Below the pieces are notes generated by a model. That model did no database searches. It was given only the letters and a program-made list of their open reading frames with translations, and was not told where the DNA came from. From Streptomyces lavendulae subsp. lavendulae (GTDB taxonomy: Bacteria > Actinomycetota > Actinomycetes > Streptomycetales > Streptomycetaceae): DNA of 64,000 bases. The stretch covers positions 4,278,001 through 4,342,000 of the forward strand of contig NZ_CP024985.1 in NCBI RefSeq assembly GCF_002803845.1, in the 5' to 3' direction. Numbering within the stretch: the stretch's first letter is position 1; the number at the start of each line of letters is the position of its first letter. Below, piece by piece: positions 7,326-16,057 of this stretch. The position numbers were made by a program, and so were the translations under genes.

Positions 7326-8364
7326 CGGAACCGGCTCCCTTCTGCTGGGTCTGGAACTGCGGGACGGGCGGGGCGGCCACGGGGGCCTGGGCGGCCTGCG
7401 CCGCCTGCGCCGCCTGCGCGGCCCGGTCGCCGTCGTGGAAGACCTCGGCGATGTGGTGGCGGCGCTGCTCCATGCGGACCAGGCCGAGCCCGAGGTCGGC
7501 GACGGTGTCGCGGACGGTGTCGTACGTGTCCTCGCCGGTGGCCTCGACCAGGAGGATGTGGCCGGCGCCGGGCAGGCCCTGCTCCTCGCCCGCGTGCAGG
7601 ACGATGCCCGCCGCGGTGAGCGCCGCACGCACGGCGGCGGTGCCGTCGGGGTGCCTGTCGGAGTCGGTGACCTCGACCGCCAGGGTGGTGGTGGTCTGGG
7701 TGAAGTCGCTGGTGGAGCTGGAGCGCAGCAGCTTGCCGCCGTCGACGACGACCACGTGGTCGCAGGTCCGCTCCAGCTCGCCGAGGAGGTGGGAGGTGAC
7801 CAGGACGGAGATGCCGAAGTCGGTGTGGATGCGGCGGATCAGGCCGAGCATCTCGTCGCGGCCGACCGGGTCCAGGCCGTTGGTCGGCTCGTCGAGGAGG
7901 ACCAGCTGCGGGTCGTGGACGAGCGCCTGGGCCAGTTTGACCCGCTGCTTCATGCCGGTGGAGTAGCCGCCGATGGGGCGGTAGCGCTCCTCGTACAGCC
8001 CGACGTGGCGCAGGGTGTCGGCGGTGCGTTCGCGGGCCGCGGTCGGCGGCAGCCCGGACATGCGCGCCATGTGGACGACGAACTCCGTGGCGGAGACGTC
8101 GGGTGGCAGGCAGTCGTGTTCGGGCATGTAGCCGACGCGTTCACGGATGGCGCTGCCATGCGTGGCGACGTCGAGTCCGAGCACGGCGGCGCGGCCCTCG
8201 GTGGCGGGGGACAGTCCGAGCAGAATCTTGATCAGCGTGGACTTGCCGGCTCCGTTGGCGCCCACGAGCCCGGTCACTCCGGGCCCGATGTCCAGGGAGA
8301 GCCGGTCGAGGGCGGTCACTCGGGGGTACCGCTTGCTCAGGCTTTCGGTCGCGATGACAGTCAC
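7315..8364 (-). CDS. ABC transporter ATP-binding protein with Ala-Gln-rich tail
   Basis: 349 residues, GTG start. Walker A 'GANGAGKST', signature 'YSTGMKQR', Walker B 'LVLLDEPTNGLDP' and switch 'VTSHLLGELER' are all intact. The tail after about residue 310 contains four A-A-Q triplets (encoded by the gcgccgcct-like repeats around 7389-7425) and a proline/glutamine-rich end; this is low complexity and probably a flexible linker. TAACGT seven bases before the GTG suggests a leaderless transcript. It is the first gene of the four-gene operon, so the module holds two complete ATPase-permease pairs. Confidence 0.9.
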   Translation of the reverse strand: MTVIATESLSKRYPRVTALDRLSLDIGPGVTGLVGANGAGKSTLIKILLGLSPATEGRAAVLGLDVATHGSAIRERVGYMPEHDCLPPDVSATEFVVHMARMSGLPPTAARERTADTLRHVGLYEERYRPIGGYSTGMKQRVKLAQALVHDPQLVLLDEPTNGLDPVGRDEMLGLIRRIHTDFGISVLVTSHLLGELERTCDHVVVVDGGKLLRSSSTSDFTQTTTTLAVEVTDSDRHPDGTAAVRAALTAAGIVLHAGEEQGLPGAGHILLVEATGEDTYDTVRDTVADLGLGLVRMEQRRHHIAEVFHDGDRAAQAAQAAQAAQAPVAAPPVPQFQTQQKGAGSDGA

Positions 8365-8371
8365 GCGTTCG

Positions 8372-8377
8372 ACGTTA
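8372..8377 (-). promoter_or_regulatory. Putative leaderless -10 of ABC operon
   Basis: Read on the minus strand this is TAACGT, seven bases before the GTG of the first ATPase gene. Confidence 0.45.
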
Positions 8378-8515
8378 GTGCCGCGGGCGGCCCGGATCGT
8401 CAGACCTGGAGCGGGATCACGTATCCGCCTTGAGGACTACGGACCCTGACGCGAGGCTGATGCCCGCCCGGCCGCCGGCGCTCCCGCGGGAGCTTTGGAC
8501 ATGGCCCGGACAACT

Positions 8516-8524
8516 TTGTCCACA
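8516..8524 (+). promoter_or_regulatory. Perfect DnaA box TTGTCCACA
   Basis: Exact match to the streptomycete-preferred DnaA box. It is isolated, in the divergent gap between the ABC operon and the M24 peptidase gene, 16 bp upstream of a candidate -35. Confidence 0.7.
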
Positions 8525-8540
8525 GGTCCGTGCACGGGCC

Positions 8541-8569
8541 TTGACGCGATCTCCGGTCATTGTCACATT
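8541..8569 (+). promoter_or_regulatory. Candidate promoter of the M24/EphD-like pair
   Basis: TTGACG (8541-8546), 17-base spacer, CACATT (8564-8569). This resembles a housekeeping-sigma promoter and would give a leader of about 43 bases before the ATG at 8619. Confidence 0.45.
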
Positions 8570-8618
8570 CATCAGTGTCAAGTTACGGGCGCGCACGCCT
8601 ACAGGACGGACGGCTGGC

Positions 8619-9488
8619 ATGGCTGGGGCAACCAAGCAACGCACCGCGCACGACCGGGCAGGGCTCTCCGACGAACTGCGCGGGTTCAGAGAGGTCCAGC
8701 GCCTCGCCTACGAGTGCGCCGAGACCGTGGCGGCGCAGCTGCGGCCCGGCGTGACCGAGCGCGAGGCGGCCCGGATGCAGCGCGACTGGCTGCGCGAGCG
8801 CGGGGTGCGGGACTGGTTCCACCTGCCCTTCGCCTGGTTCGGCGACCGCACCGCCTTCGTGAACTTCAAGATCCCCCTCCAGTTCTTCCCGACGGGGCGG
8901 AAGCTGGAGCCGGGCATGCCGTTCATCCTCGACATGGCCCCCGTGTACCGGGGGTATGCGGCCGACATCGGGTACTCCGGCAGCCTCGGCCTGCACCCCG
9001 TGCAGGACCGGCTGATGTCCGACCTGCGCCCGCACCGGGAGCTGATCCTGGAGCAGGTGCGCGAACGCCGCCCCCTCCGGGAGATCTACGAGAACGTCGA
9101 GCGGCTGATGACCCGCCAGGGGTACGCCAACCGTCACCGGGCCTACCCCTTCGGCGTCATAGCGCACAAGATCGACCGCGTCCGGGAGCGGCGCTGGTCC
9201 CCGACCGCGTTCGGGTTCGGCACGCAGTCCCTGAGGGGACTGGCCGCGGACGCCCTGCACGGGCACCGCGAGGGCTGGTCCCCGCTGTGGAGTCCCTACC
9301 GCTTCTCCGACCACCCGCCGCAGCCCGGCCTGTGGGCGGTGGAGCCGCACCTGGGCTTCCGGGGGACCGGCGCGAAGTTCGAGGAGATCCTGGTGGTCAC
9401 CGACTCCCGGGATCCCGGGGAGAGCGCGTTCTGGCTGGACGACGACCTGCCGCACGTGCGGCGCTGGGCTGAGGAGAAGGCGGCATGA
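8619..9488 (+). CDS. M24-family metallopeptidase (Xaa-Pro peptidase / creatinase fold)
   Basis: 289 residues. ATG 8619 is preferred because an AGGACGG ribosome site lies about ten bases upstream; the frame stays open to 8430 without a better start. The pita-bread metal ligands can all be placed: Asp in 'FILDMAP', Asp in 'AADIGYSG', His in 'HRAYPFGVIAHKI', Glu in 'AVEPHLG' and Glu in 'KFEEILVV', so it is probably a functional dinuclear-metal peptidase. It lacks the N-terminal domain of prolidases. Its stop overlaps the next start (ATGA), so it is co-translated with the EphD-like fusion. Peptide substrate unknown. Confidence 0.82.
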   Translation: MAGATKQRTAHDRAGLSDELRGFREVQRLAYECAETVAAQLRPGVTEREAARMQRDWLRERGVRDWFHLPFAWFGDRTAFVNFKIPLQFFPTGRKLEPGMPFILDMAPVYRGYAADIGYSGSLGLHPVQDRLMSDLRPHRELILEQVRERRPLREIYENVERLMTRQGYANRHRAYPFGVIAHKIDRVRERRWSPTAFGFGTQSLRGLAADALHGHREGWSPLWSPYRFSDHPPQPGLWAVEPHLGFRGTGAKFEEILVVTDSRDPGESAFWLDDDLPHVRRWAEEKAA

Positions 9489-11266
9489 GCGGGATGAGCG
9501 GTACGGCACTGGCGGGCGCCCGGGAGCGCCGGGTGAGCACCGGCGGCATCGAACTGTGCGTCGCAGAACTGGGGGACCCGGACCACCCGACCGTGGTGCT
9601 GGTGCACGGCTATCCGGACAGCAAGGAGGTCTGGTCGGAGGTCGCCGAGCGGCTCGCGTCCCGCTTCCACGTGGTCCTGTACGACGTCCGCGGCCACGGG
9701 CGCTCCTCGGCGCCGGTGCCGCTGCGCGGGGGCTTCACCCTGGAGAAGCTGACCGACGACTTCCTGGCGGTGGTGGACGCGGTCAGCCCGGACCGCCCGG
9801 TGCACCTGGTCGGCCACGACTGGGGCTCCGTACAGGGCTGGGAGTTCGCCACGGTCGCCCGCACCGAGGGGCGGATCGCCTCCTTCACCTCCATGTCGGG
9901 CCCCTCCCTCGACCACTTCGGGCACTGGATCAAGAAGCGGATGACGCGGCCGACCCCGCGGCGGGCCGCCCAGCTGCTGAACCAGGGCGTGAAGTCCTGG
10001 TACGTCGGCATGCTGCACACGCCGGTGCTGCCGGAGCTGGCCTGGCGCGGGCCGCTCGGCAAGCGCTGGCCGAAGATTGTCCAGCGGGCGGAGAAGTTCC
10101 CGGACAGCTCCTACCCGACCGCCTCGCTCCGCGAGGACGCGGCGCACGGAGCCTGGCTCTACCGCGACAACGTCCGGCCCCGCATGCGTAGGCCGCGCAC
10201 CGACGCGTACGCGCACGTACCGGTGCAGCTGATCGTGCCGACCGGGGACGCGTTCCTCTCCGAGCGGCTCTACGACGACACGGAGCGGTGGGCGCCGGAC
10301 CTCGTGCGCCGGACCCTGTCCGCCAAGCACTGGATCCCACGGACCCGGCCGGACCAGGTGGCGTCCTGGATCTCCGAGTTCGTGACCGCGCGGGAGGAAC
10401 CGGCCGCGCGGGCACCGCAGCAGAAGGCCCCCGGCCGCCACGCCGACCGCTTCGGCGGCCGGCTGGTCCTGGTCACGGGCGCCGCCAGCGGCATCGGACG
10501 GGCCACCGCGTTCGCGTTCGCCGAGGCCGGGGCCCGGGTCGTGGCCGTGGACCGGGACGCCGAGGGCGCGGCGCGCACCGCGGAGATGGCCCGGCTGGTC
10601 GGTGCGGCCGAGGCCTGGGGCGAGTGCGTCGACGTCAGCGACGAGCAGGCGATGGAGAAGCTCGCGGCGAAGGTCGCCACCGAGTACGGCATCGTCGACG
10701 TCCTCGTGAACAACGCCGGGATCGGGCTGTCGGGACCCTTCCTGGAGACCACCTCCGAGGACTGGAAGAAGGTCCTCGACGTCAATCTGTGGGGTGTCAT
10801 CCACGGCTGCCGGATCTTCGGGAAGCAGATGGCCGAGCGCAACCAGGGGGGCCACATCGTCAACACCGCCTCCGCCGCGGCCTACCTGCCCTCCCGGACC
10901 CTGCCCGCCTACAGCACCTCCAAGGCGGCGGTGCTGATGCTGAGCGAGTGCCTGCGCGCGGAGCTCGCGGACAAGTCGATCGGCGTCTCGGCGATCTGCC
11001 CGGGCATCGTCAACACCAACATCACGGCCACCTCGCGGTTCGCCGGGGTGGACGCGGCCGAGGAGAAGCGCCGCCAGGAGCGCTCCTCGCGGCTGTACGG
11101 GCTGCGCAACTTCCCGCCGGAGAAGGTCGCCGAGGCGATCCTGCTGGCCGTGGTGAAGAACCAGGCGGTGGTGCCGGTGACCCCGGAGTCCAAGGGCGCC
11201 CTGTGGATGTCGCGCTTCACGCCGCGCACGCTGCGGCGGATCGCGCGGCTGGAGCCCCGGCTGTGA
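9485..11266 (+). CDS. EphD-like fusion: alpha/beta hydrolase + short-chain dehydrogenase
   Basis: 593 residues. Residues 1-300 are an alpha/beta hydrolase with oxyanion segment HGYP (41-44), nucleophile elbow G-H-D-W-G whose Asp112 replaces serine as in epoxide hydrolases and haloalkane dehalogenases, and likely catalytic His282. A 20-residue linker leads to a classical SDR: TGAASGIG (331-338), NNAG near 409, Ser463/464, Y476-x-x-x-K480. The same domain order and length occur in mycobacterial EphD (about 592 residues), which acts on mycolate-type lipids. Streptomyces have no mycolic acids, so the substrate here must differ. Coupled to the M24 peptidase by ATGA. Confidence 0.88.
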   Translation: MSGMSGTALAGARERRVSTGGIELCVAELGDPDHPTVVLVHGYPDSKEVWSEVAERLASRFHVVLYDVRGHGRSSAPVPLRGGFTLEKLTDDFLAVVDAVSPDRPVHLVGHDWGSVQGWEFATVARTEGRIASFTSMSGPSLDHFGHWIKKRMTRPTPRRAAQLLNQGVKSWYVGMLHTPVLPELAWRGPLGKRWPKIVQRAEKFPDSSYPTASLREDAAHGAWLYRDNVRPRMRRPRTDAYAHVPVQLIVPTGDAFLSERLYDDTERWAPDLVRRTLSAKHWIPRTRPDQVASWISEFVTAREEPAARAPQQKAPGRHADRFGGRLVLVTGAASGIGRATAFAFAEAGARVVAVDRDAEGAARTAEMARLVGAAEAWGECVDVSDEQAMEKLAAKVATEYGIVDVLVNNAGIGLSGPFLETTSEDWKKVLDVNLWGVIHGCRIFGKQMAERNQGGHIVNTASAAAYLPSRTLPAYSTSKAAVLMLSECLRAELADKSIGVSAICPGIVNTNITATSRFAGVDAAEEKRRQERSSRLYGLRNFPPEKVAEAILLAVVKNQAVVPVTPESKGALWMSRFTPRTLRRIARLEPRL

Positions 11267-11476
11267 GCGGGGCCGGACGGAGGCGGGCCGTGACCGGTGG
11301 ACCGGGTCCGGCGCGCAGAGAGCCGGGCACGGCCATACCCCGCTCCTTCCGGCGGTCGTACCATCCCTCGCAGGAGGGCTCGCTGCGCAGGGCGGTCGAG
11401 TACCTGGCGGCGTCTTCTGCCGCCCGGACCGCGGCGGGCGCGGTCGGCCGAGCCGCCATGTCGTAGGGAGCCGGGA

Positions 11477-12391
11477 TTGTCCGATCAGGCGGTAGCGGAG
11501 TACCGGATCGAGGATCTGGCCCACCACAGCGGAGCGACGGTACGCACGATCCGGGCGTACCAGGACCGCGGTCTGCTCCCGAAGCCGGAGCGCCGCGGCC
11601 GGTCCAACGTCTACCGGGACACGCATCTGGCACGGCTGCGGCAGATCGCCGACCTGCTGGACCGCGGCTACACCCTGGCCTCCATCAAGGAGTTGCTGGA
11701 GGCCTGGGACGCGGGACGCGGGCTGGGCGGCGTCCTCGGCCTGGTGGCCGAGGTGCACGGCCCGTGGACCGACGAGGAGGCGGCCCGGATCAGCCGGGCC
11801 GACCTCAACGAGCGGTTCGGGGGCCGGCCCGACGACGACGCCGTGGACGAGGCGTGCGAGCTGGGGGTGCTGGAACGGATCACAGGGCGCCCGGACGAGT
11901 TCCTGGTGCCCTCACCGCAGGAGCTGGCGGTCGCGGCCGAGCTGTACGCGGCCGGGGTGCCACTGGTGGCGATCACCGGACACCTGCGCGAGCTGCGCGG
12001 GCAGGTGGAACACATCGCCTCCCGCTTCCTGGAGTTCACCACCGAGCACGTCTTCGCCCGCTACCTCGGTCAGGTGCCGCCGACCGACGCGGACGCGGCG
12101 GAGGCGGCGACGATGGTGCGCAGGCTGCGGCCCCTGGCCCAGCAGACGGTGGACGCCGAGCTCGCACGGGCGATGCGGCTCTTCGCGACCCGGCACCTCC
12201 AGCGGCACCTGGGGGCCGCCGGCGGGGCGCAGACCTCCGGCCCGGCGCCGGTGGCCCTGCCCGCCGAGACGGTGCGGGCGGTACAGGAGCTGGTGGGTCC
12301 CGCACACGTGGCGGAGTTTGTCCGGGCCGCGACGGAACGCGAGCTCCAGGCCCGGACCATGAACGATCTGGTCAGCAAGGGCGGCCGATAG
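11477..12391 (+). CDS. MerR-family transcriptional regulator
   Basis: 304 residues from a TTG start at 11477, preceded by GGGAG at six bases; there is no ATG that would keep the HTH intact. Residues about 10-75 are a MerR winged helix: 'YRIEDLAHHSGATVRTIRAYQDRGLLPKPERR' is split by its recognisable parts A-x-x-S-G and Y-x-x-x-G-L-L-P. The remaining 230 residues are helical, lack cysteines typical of metal sensors, and probably bind an organic ligand or mediate dimerisation. It follows the EphD-like gene by 210 bp on the same strand and may control the upstream pair. A TACCAT at 11359-11364 is a possible -10. Confidence 0.85.
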   Translation: MSDQAVAEYRIEDLAHHSGATVRTIRAYQDRGLLPKPERRGRSNVYRDTHLARLRQIADLLDRGYTLASIKELLEAWDAGRGLGGVLGLVAEVHGPWTDEEAARISRADLNERFGGRPDDDAVDEACELGVLERITGRPDEFLVPSPQELAVAAELYAAGVPLVAITGHLRELRGQVEHIASRFLEFTTEHVFARYLGQVPPTDADAAEAATMVRRLRPLAQQTVDAELARAMRLFATRHLQRHLGAAGGAQTSGPAPVALPAETVRAVQELVGPAHVAEFVRAATERELQARTMNDLVSKGGR

Positions 12392-12495
12392 TGCTCGATC
12401 AGCAGTCCACAGGGCGAATCACACGGTTGTCACCGAAACCCACCGAAACGGCTGTGGACAACTCCCCTTCTGCTGTGGGGAACCTGCTCTGATCC
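12392..12495. other. Convergent gap with DnaA box
   Basis: About 100 bp between the convergent MerR and aquaporin genes. TGTGGACAA at 12453-12461 is a perfect reverse DnaA box. Flanking imperfect copies are CAGTCCACA (12403-12411) and TGTGGGGAA (12474-12482). No clear terminator hairpin seen. Confidence 0.65.
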
Positions 12496-13299
12496 TCAGA
12501 CGACGGCCTCGAAAGCGGGACCGGTGCGGGTGATATCGGCCACCGGTTCCGCCTCGTCCGCGGTGAGCGGTCCGGACGCTCCGGCGCCCGGCACGCGCTC
12601 CGCCGGCCGGGCGCCGCGGTCGCGTCCGTAGAGGAGGGTGGCCAGGGCGAGGCCCACACAGCCTCCCAGCAGCTGGGCCGCGACGAAGCCGGGCAGCGAC
12701 TGCGGGGCGATGCCGGTGAAGGAGTCGCTGAAGGCCCGGCCGACGGTGCCCGCGGGGTTGGCGAACGACCCCGAGGAGGTGAACCAGATCGCGGCGGCGA
12801 TGTACGCGGCGACGGCGGACGGGATCAGCCGGGACCGGCCGATGCGGCCGAGCCCCTGGATGACCAGGACCAGGCCGGCGGTGGCGACGATCTCCCCGAT
12901 CAGCAGGTGGCCGTCGTCGCGGACCCGCGTGGAGAACACCCCGGGGGTGCGGCCGAACATCACCTCGGCGAGGACGGCCCCGCCGATGGCCCCGGCGGTC
13001 TGGGCGGTGGCGTAGGCGAGGGCCTCCCGGACGTCGAGCCCCTCACCGCCGGTGCGGCGGGCCCACCAGGCGGTCAGGGTGACGACCGGGTTGAGGTGGG
13101 CTCCGGACAGCGGCCCGAAGAGGGTGATGATCAGCCCGAGGCCGATGGCGGAGGCGAGCGAGTTGGCGACGAGGGCCACTCCCGTGTCGCGGCTGAGGGA
13201 CGCGGCCTGGATGCCGGAACCGATCACCACCACGAGCAGGCTCGCGGTGCCGATGAGCTCAGCAGTCACGCGCCGTAGCAGTGAAGCCTTATTTGTCAT
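12496..13299 (-). CDS. MIP-family channel (aquaporin / glycerol facilitator-like)
   Basis: 267 residues with six membrane spans and two half-helices. The first NPA box is altered to N-P-V ('SGAHLNPVVTL', residues 70-72); the second is a true N-P-A ('SFANPAGTVGRAF', 181-183), followed by a conserved Arg three positions after the motif region. The NPV/NPA combination occurs in several bacterial aquaporins. The last 40 residues are cytoplasmic and acidic. Bacterial members of this branch can pass water, small polyols or arsenite; no arsenic genes are nearby, so the solute is not assigned. The start is ATG 13299 with a GGGAGAAAC ribosome site. Confidence 0.85.
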   Translation of the reverse strand: MTNKASLLRRVTAELIGTASLLVVVIGSGIQAASLSRDTGVALVANSLASAIGLGLIITLFGPLSGAHLNPVVTLTAWWARRTGGEGLDVREALAYATAQTAGAIGGAVLAEVMFGRTPGVFSTRVRDDGHLLIGEIVATAGLVLVIQGLGRIGRSRLIPSAVAAYIAAAIWFTSSGSFANPAGTVGRAFSDSFTGIAPQSLPGFVAAQLLGGCVGLALATLLYGRDRGARPAERVPGAGASGPLTADEAEPVADITRTGPAFEAVV

Positions 13300-13433
13300 A
13301 GTTTCTCCCTGTGGGCAGCAGTTCAGCGGAAAATGTATTCCGTATCTTGGAAACGCGATAGAGGGGGTCCGCGTTCAACGGGGCGGCAGAAAATCCCTGC
13401 TCGTGCCCGTCCCGACCCGGCAAGCTGGGGGCC

Positions 13434-13973
13434 ATGGACGACAGACGCACCGTGAAGGTGTCCAAATACGTCTCGAAACACCTGCGGCATCAGCCGGATC
13501 GGATCGGACTGGTGCTCGATCCCCAGGGATGGGTGGAGATCGACGATCTCCTGAGCGCCGCCGCGGCCCACGGATTCCACTTCACCCGAGCCGAGCTCGA
13601 CCACGTGGTCGCCGCCAACGACAAGCAGCGCTTCGCCGTCGACGGCACGCGCATCAGGGCCAGCCAGGGGCACACGGTGGCGGTGGACCTGGGCTTGCCG
13701 GAGGCCGAACCGCCCGCGTTCCTCTACCACGGCACCGTCGCCGCGGCCCTGGACGCCATCCGCGCCGAAGGCCTGCGCCCCATGGCCCGCCACCACGTCC
13801 ACCTGTCACCCGACCGCGAGACGGCGACGCGCGTGGGGGCACGGCGGGGCCGGCCGGTGGTGCTGACGGTGGACGCCGGCGCGATGCACGCGGCCGGACA
13901 CGTGTTCCGCATCAGCGCCAACGGGGTGTGGCTGGCGGAGGTCGTGCCCCCGGAATTCCTGCGCTTCCGGTAA
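13434..13973 (+). CDS. kptA: RNA 2'-phosphotransferase (Tpt1/KptA family)
   Basis: 179 residues, the usual length. The family removes an internal 2'-phosphate from RNA using NAD+, giving ADP-ribose 1'',2''-cyclic phosphate. The N-terminal lobe carries 'SKYVSKHLRHQPDRIGL', the second part 'KQRFAVDGTRIRASQGHT' and the C-terminal lobe 'LYHGT', together supplying the R-H-R-R set of catalytic residues known for Tpt1. Bacteria lack the yeast tRNA-splicing ligase that makes 2'-phosphates, so the biological substrate is open; some bacterial members ADP-ribosylate RNA ends. It lies 143 bp upstream of the Hsp90-like gene on the same strand and diverges from the aquaporin. Confidence 0.92.
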   Translation: MDDRRTVKVSKYVSKHLRHQPDRIGLVLDPQGWVEIDDLLSAAAAHGFHFTRAELDHVVAANDKQRFAVDGTRIRASQGHTVAVDLGLPEAEPPAFLYHGTVAAALDAIRAEGLRPMARHHVHLSPDRETATRVGARRGRPVVLTVDAGAMHAAGHVFRISANGVWLAEVVPPEFLRFR

Positions 13974-14069
13974 GGGCGGGACAAGTAAGAGCGGACGAGC
14001 CGGAATTCACGGGAAGACTGTCAGATCATCCCCCTAATCTGTTCTCGTTCCGGGATCAGTGAGGGGGGA

Positions 14070-14108
14070 ACCTCGCGATCGCCGACCATCCCTGTGACCA
14101 CGCGAGGT
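14070..14108 (+). promoter_or_regulatory. Inverted repeat that covers the Hsp90-like gene's ribosome site
   Basis: ACCTCGCG at 14070-14077 is exactly complementary to CGCGAGGT at 14101-14108, with a 23-base loop. The right arm contains the GAGGT that precedes the ATG at 14117, so folding would hide the ribosome site. Confidence 0.5.
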
Positions 14109-14116
14109 GACACCCC

Positions 14117-16057
14117 ATGACGTCCGACTCCCTTTCCTCGTCCGACCTCACCGACAGCACGAAACCCACCGCGGCGGGCGGAGCCGAGGCCGGAACCGGA
14201 GGCGGAACCGGAGCCGAGGTCAGCAACTTCCAGGTCGACCTGCGCGGTCTGGTCGACCTGCTCTCCCACCACCTCTACTCCAGCCCCCGCGTCTACGTCC
14301 GCGAACTCCTGCAGAACGCCGTCGACGCCATCACCGCCCGACACGCCCACGAACCCGGCGCCCGCGTCCGCATCCGCCTGTCCGCGTCCGCCGGCCGCGT
14401 CACCATCGAGGACTCGGGCATCGGCCTGACCGCCGCCGAGGCCCACTCCCTCCTCGCCACCATCGGCCGCAGCTCCAAGCGCGGCGGCAACGGCACCGAC
14501 CCCGACATCCGCGGTCTGGAGACCACCCGCCAGGAGTTCCTCGGCCAGTTCGGCATCGGCCTGCTCGCCTGCTTCGTCGTCGCCCGCCGGATCAGGGTCG
14601 TCACCCGCTCCGCCCGCGACCCCCTGGCCGCGCCCGTGGAGTGGCTGGCCACGGACGACGGCTCGTACACCGTGCGCGAACTGCCCCACGAGGCCCGCCC
14701 GGAGCCCGGCACCACCGTCCACCTGGAGGCCCGCCCCGGCGCCGAGGAGTGGACCGAACGCGCCAGGGTCGAACGGCTCGCCCGCGACTACGGCTCGCTC
14801 CTGCCCTACGAGATCACCTTCGACGACGGCCTCGGCGGCGACCCGCGCCCCGTCACCGACCGGCCCGCCGTGTGGGACCGCGCCTTCCCCACCCCGGCCG
14901 CCCGCCGTGTCGCGCTCGCCGGGCACTGCGCCGCCCTCTTCGGCTTCACCCCCCTCGACAGCATCGACCTCGACCTGCCGGTCGCCGGAATCCGCGGGGT
15001 CGCGTACGTCCTGCCCGAACCCACCAGCCCCGCCCACCGGGCCGGACACCGCGTCCACCTCAAGGGCATGCTGCTGACCGACCGGGCCGACAACCTGCTC
15101 CCCGACTGGGCGTTCTTCGTCCGCGTGGTCCTCGACACCGACACGCTGCGCCCCACGGCCTCCCGCGAGAACCTCTACGACGACGAGACCCTGGCCGCCG
15201 TACGCGAAGCCCTCGGCGCCCGCGTCCGGACCTGGCTGGCCGAGCTCGCAGCCAGTGAACCCGACCGGCTGGCGGCCTTCCTGAGCGTCCACCACCTCGG
15301 CGTGAAGTCGCTGGCCCGGCATGACGCCGAGCTGCTCGCACTGATGCTGCCGTGGCTGCCCTTCGAGACCAGCGACGGCTCGATGAGCCTGGAGGAGTTC
15401 GCGGCCGCCCACACCGACATCCACTTCACGCGCACCGTCGAGGAGTTCCGCCAGATCGCCCCGATCGCGGCGGCCCACGGCCTCGGCGTCATCAACGCCG
15501 GCTACACCTACGACGCCGACCTGCTGGCGCTGCTGCCCTCCGTGCGCCCGGACCTCAAGGTCACCGAGCTCGACGCGGGAGCGGTCACCGAGCGCCTCGA
15601 CCCCGTCGCCACCGAGGTCGAACTGGCCCTCGCCGCCTTCCTGGCCACCGCCCGCACCCGTCTGGAACCCCAGAGCTGCGACGTGGTGCTGCGCGCCTTC
15701 CAGCCCGTGGCCGTCCCCGCCCTCTACCTCGACGACCGCCAGGCCCGCCAGGAACGCGACCGCACGGCCGCGCTCGACAACGCCGATTCCCTGTGGAGCG
15801 GCATCCTCGGCTCCCTGCGCGGCTCCGGCCCCCGGGCCCGCCTGGTCCTCAACCACAACAACCCGCTGATCAGGCGCATCGCGGGCCTACCCGACCCGAC
15901 CCTGACCGGCACGGCCGTCGAATCCCTCTACGGACAGGCCCTGCTGATGTCCCAGCGGCCCCTGCGGCCGGCGGACTCCACCCTGCTCAACCGGGCCTTC
16001 CTCGGGCTCCTGGAATGGGCGACCCACTCCACCGCGGCCCAGGAGGACGGCAAGTGA
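14117..16057 (+). CDS. Hsp90-family (HtpG-like) ATPase
   Basis: 646 residues; E. coli HtpG has 624. After a 35-residue Ser/Gly-rich leader comes a GHKL ATPase domain with E63-L-L-Q-N67-A-V-D70 (HtpG N-box with catalytic Glu), D99-S-G-I-G-L (ATP lid anchor), a 'TIGRSSKRGG' lid and 'GQFGIG' at 143-148. The middle domain keeps the catalytic arginine in S349-R350-E351. The C-terminal dimerisation part is divergent and rich in leucine and arginine. It should be a cytoplasmic ATP-driven chaperone or chaperone-like switch. Its stop overlaps the GTG of the next gene by GTGA, so stoichiometric production with the TPR protein is likely. It is not the dnaK/groEL-type heat-shock context. Confidence 0.9.
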   Translation: MTSDSLSSSDLTDSTKPTAAGGAEAGTGGGTGAEVSNFQVDLRGLVDLLSHHLYSSPRVYVRELLQNAVDAITARHAHEPGARVRIRLSASAGRVTIEDSGIGLTAAEAHSLLATIGRSSKRGGNGTDPDIRGLETTRQEFLGQFGIGLLACFVVARRIRVVTRSARDPLAAPVEWLATDDGSYTVRELPHEARPEPGTTVHLEARPGAEEWTERARVERLARDYGSLLPYEITFDDGLGGDPRPVTDRPAVWDRAFPTPAARRVALAGHCAALFGFTPLDSIDLDLPVAGIRGVAYVLPEPTSPAHRAGHRVHLKGMLLTDRADNLLPDWAFFVRVVLDTDTLRPTASRENLYDDETLAAVREALGARVRTWLAELAASEPDRLAAFLSVHHLGVKSLARHDAELLALMLPWLPFETSDGSMSLEEFAAAHTDIHFTRTVEEFRQIAPIAAAHGLGVINAGYTYDADLLALLPSVRPDLKVTELDAGAVTERLDPVATEVELALAAFLATARTRLEPQSCDVVLRAFQPVAVPALYLDDRQARQERDRTAALDNADSLWSGILGSLRGSGPRARLVLNHNNPLIRRIAGLPDPTLTGTAVESLYGQALLMSQRPLRPADSTLLNRAFLGLLEWATHSTAAQEDGK

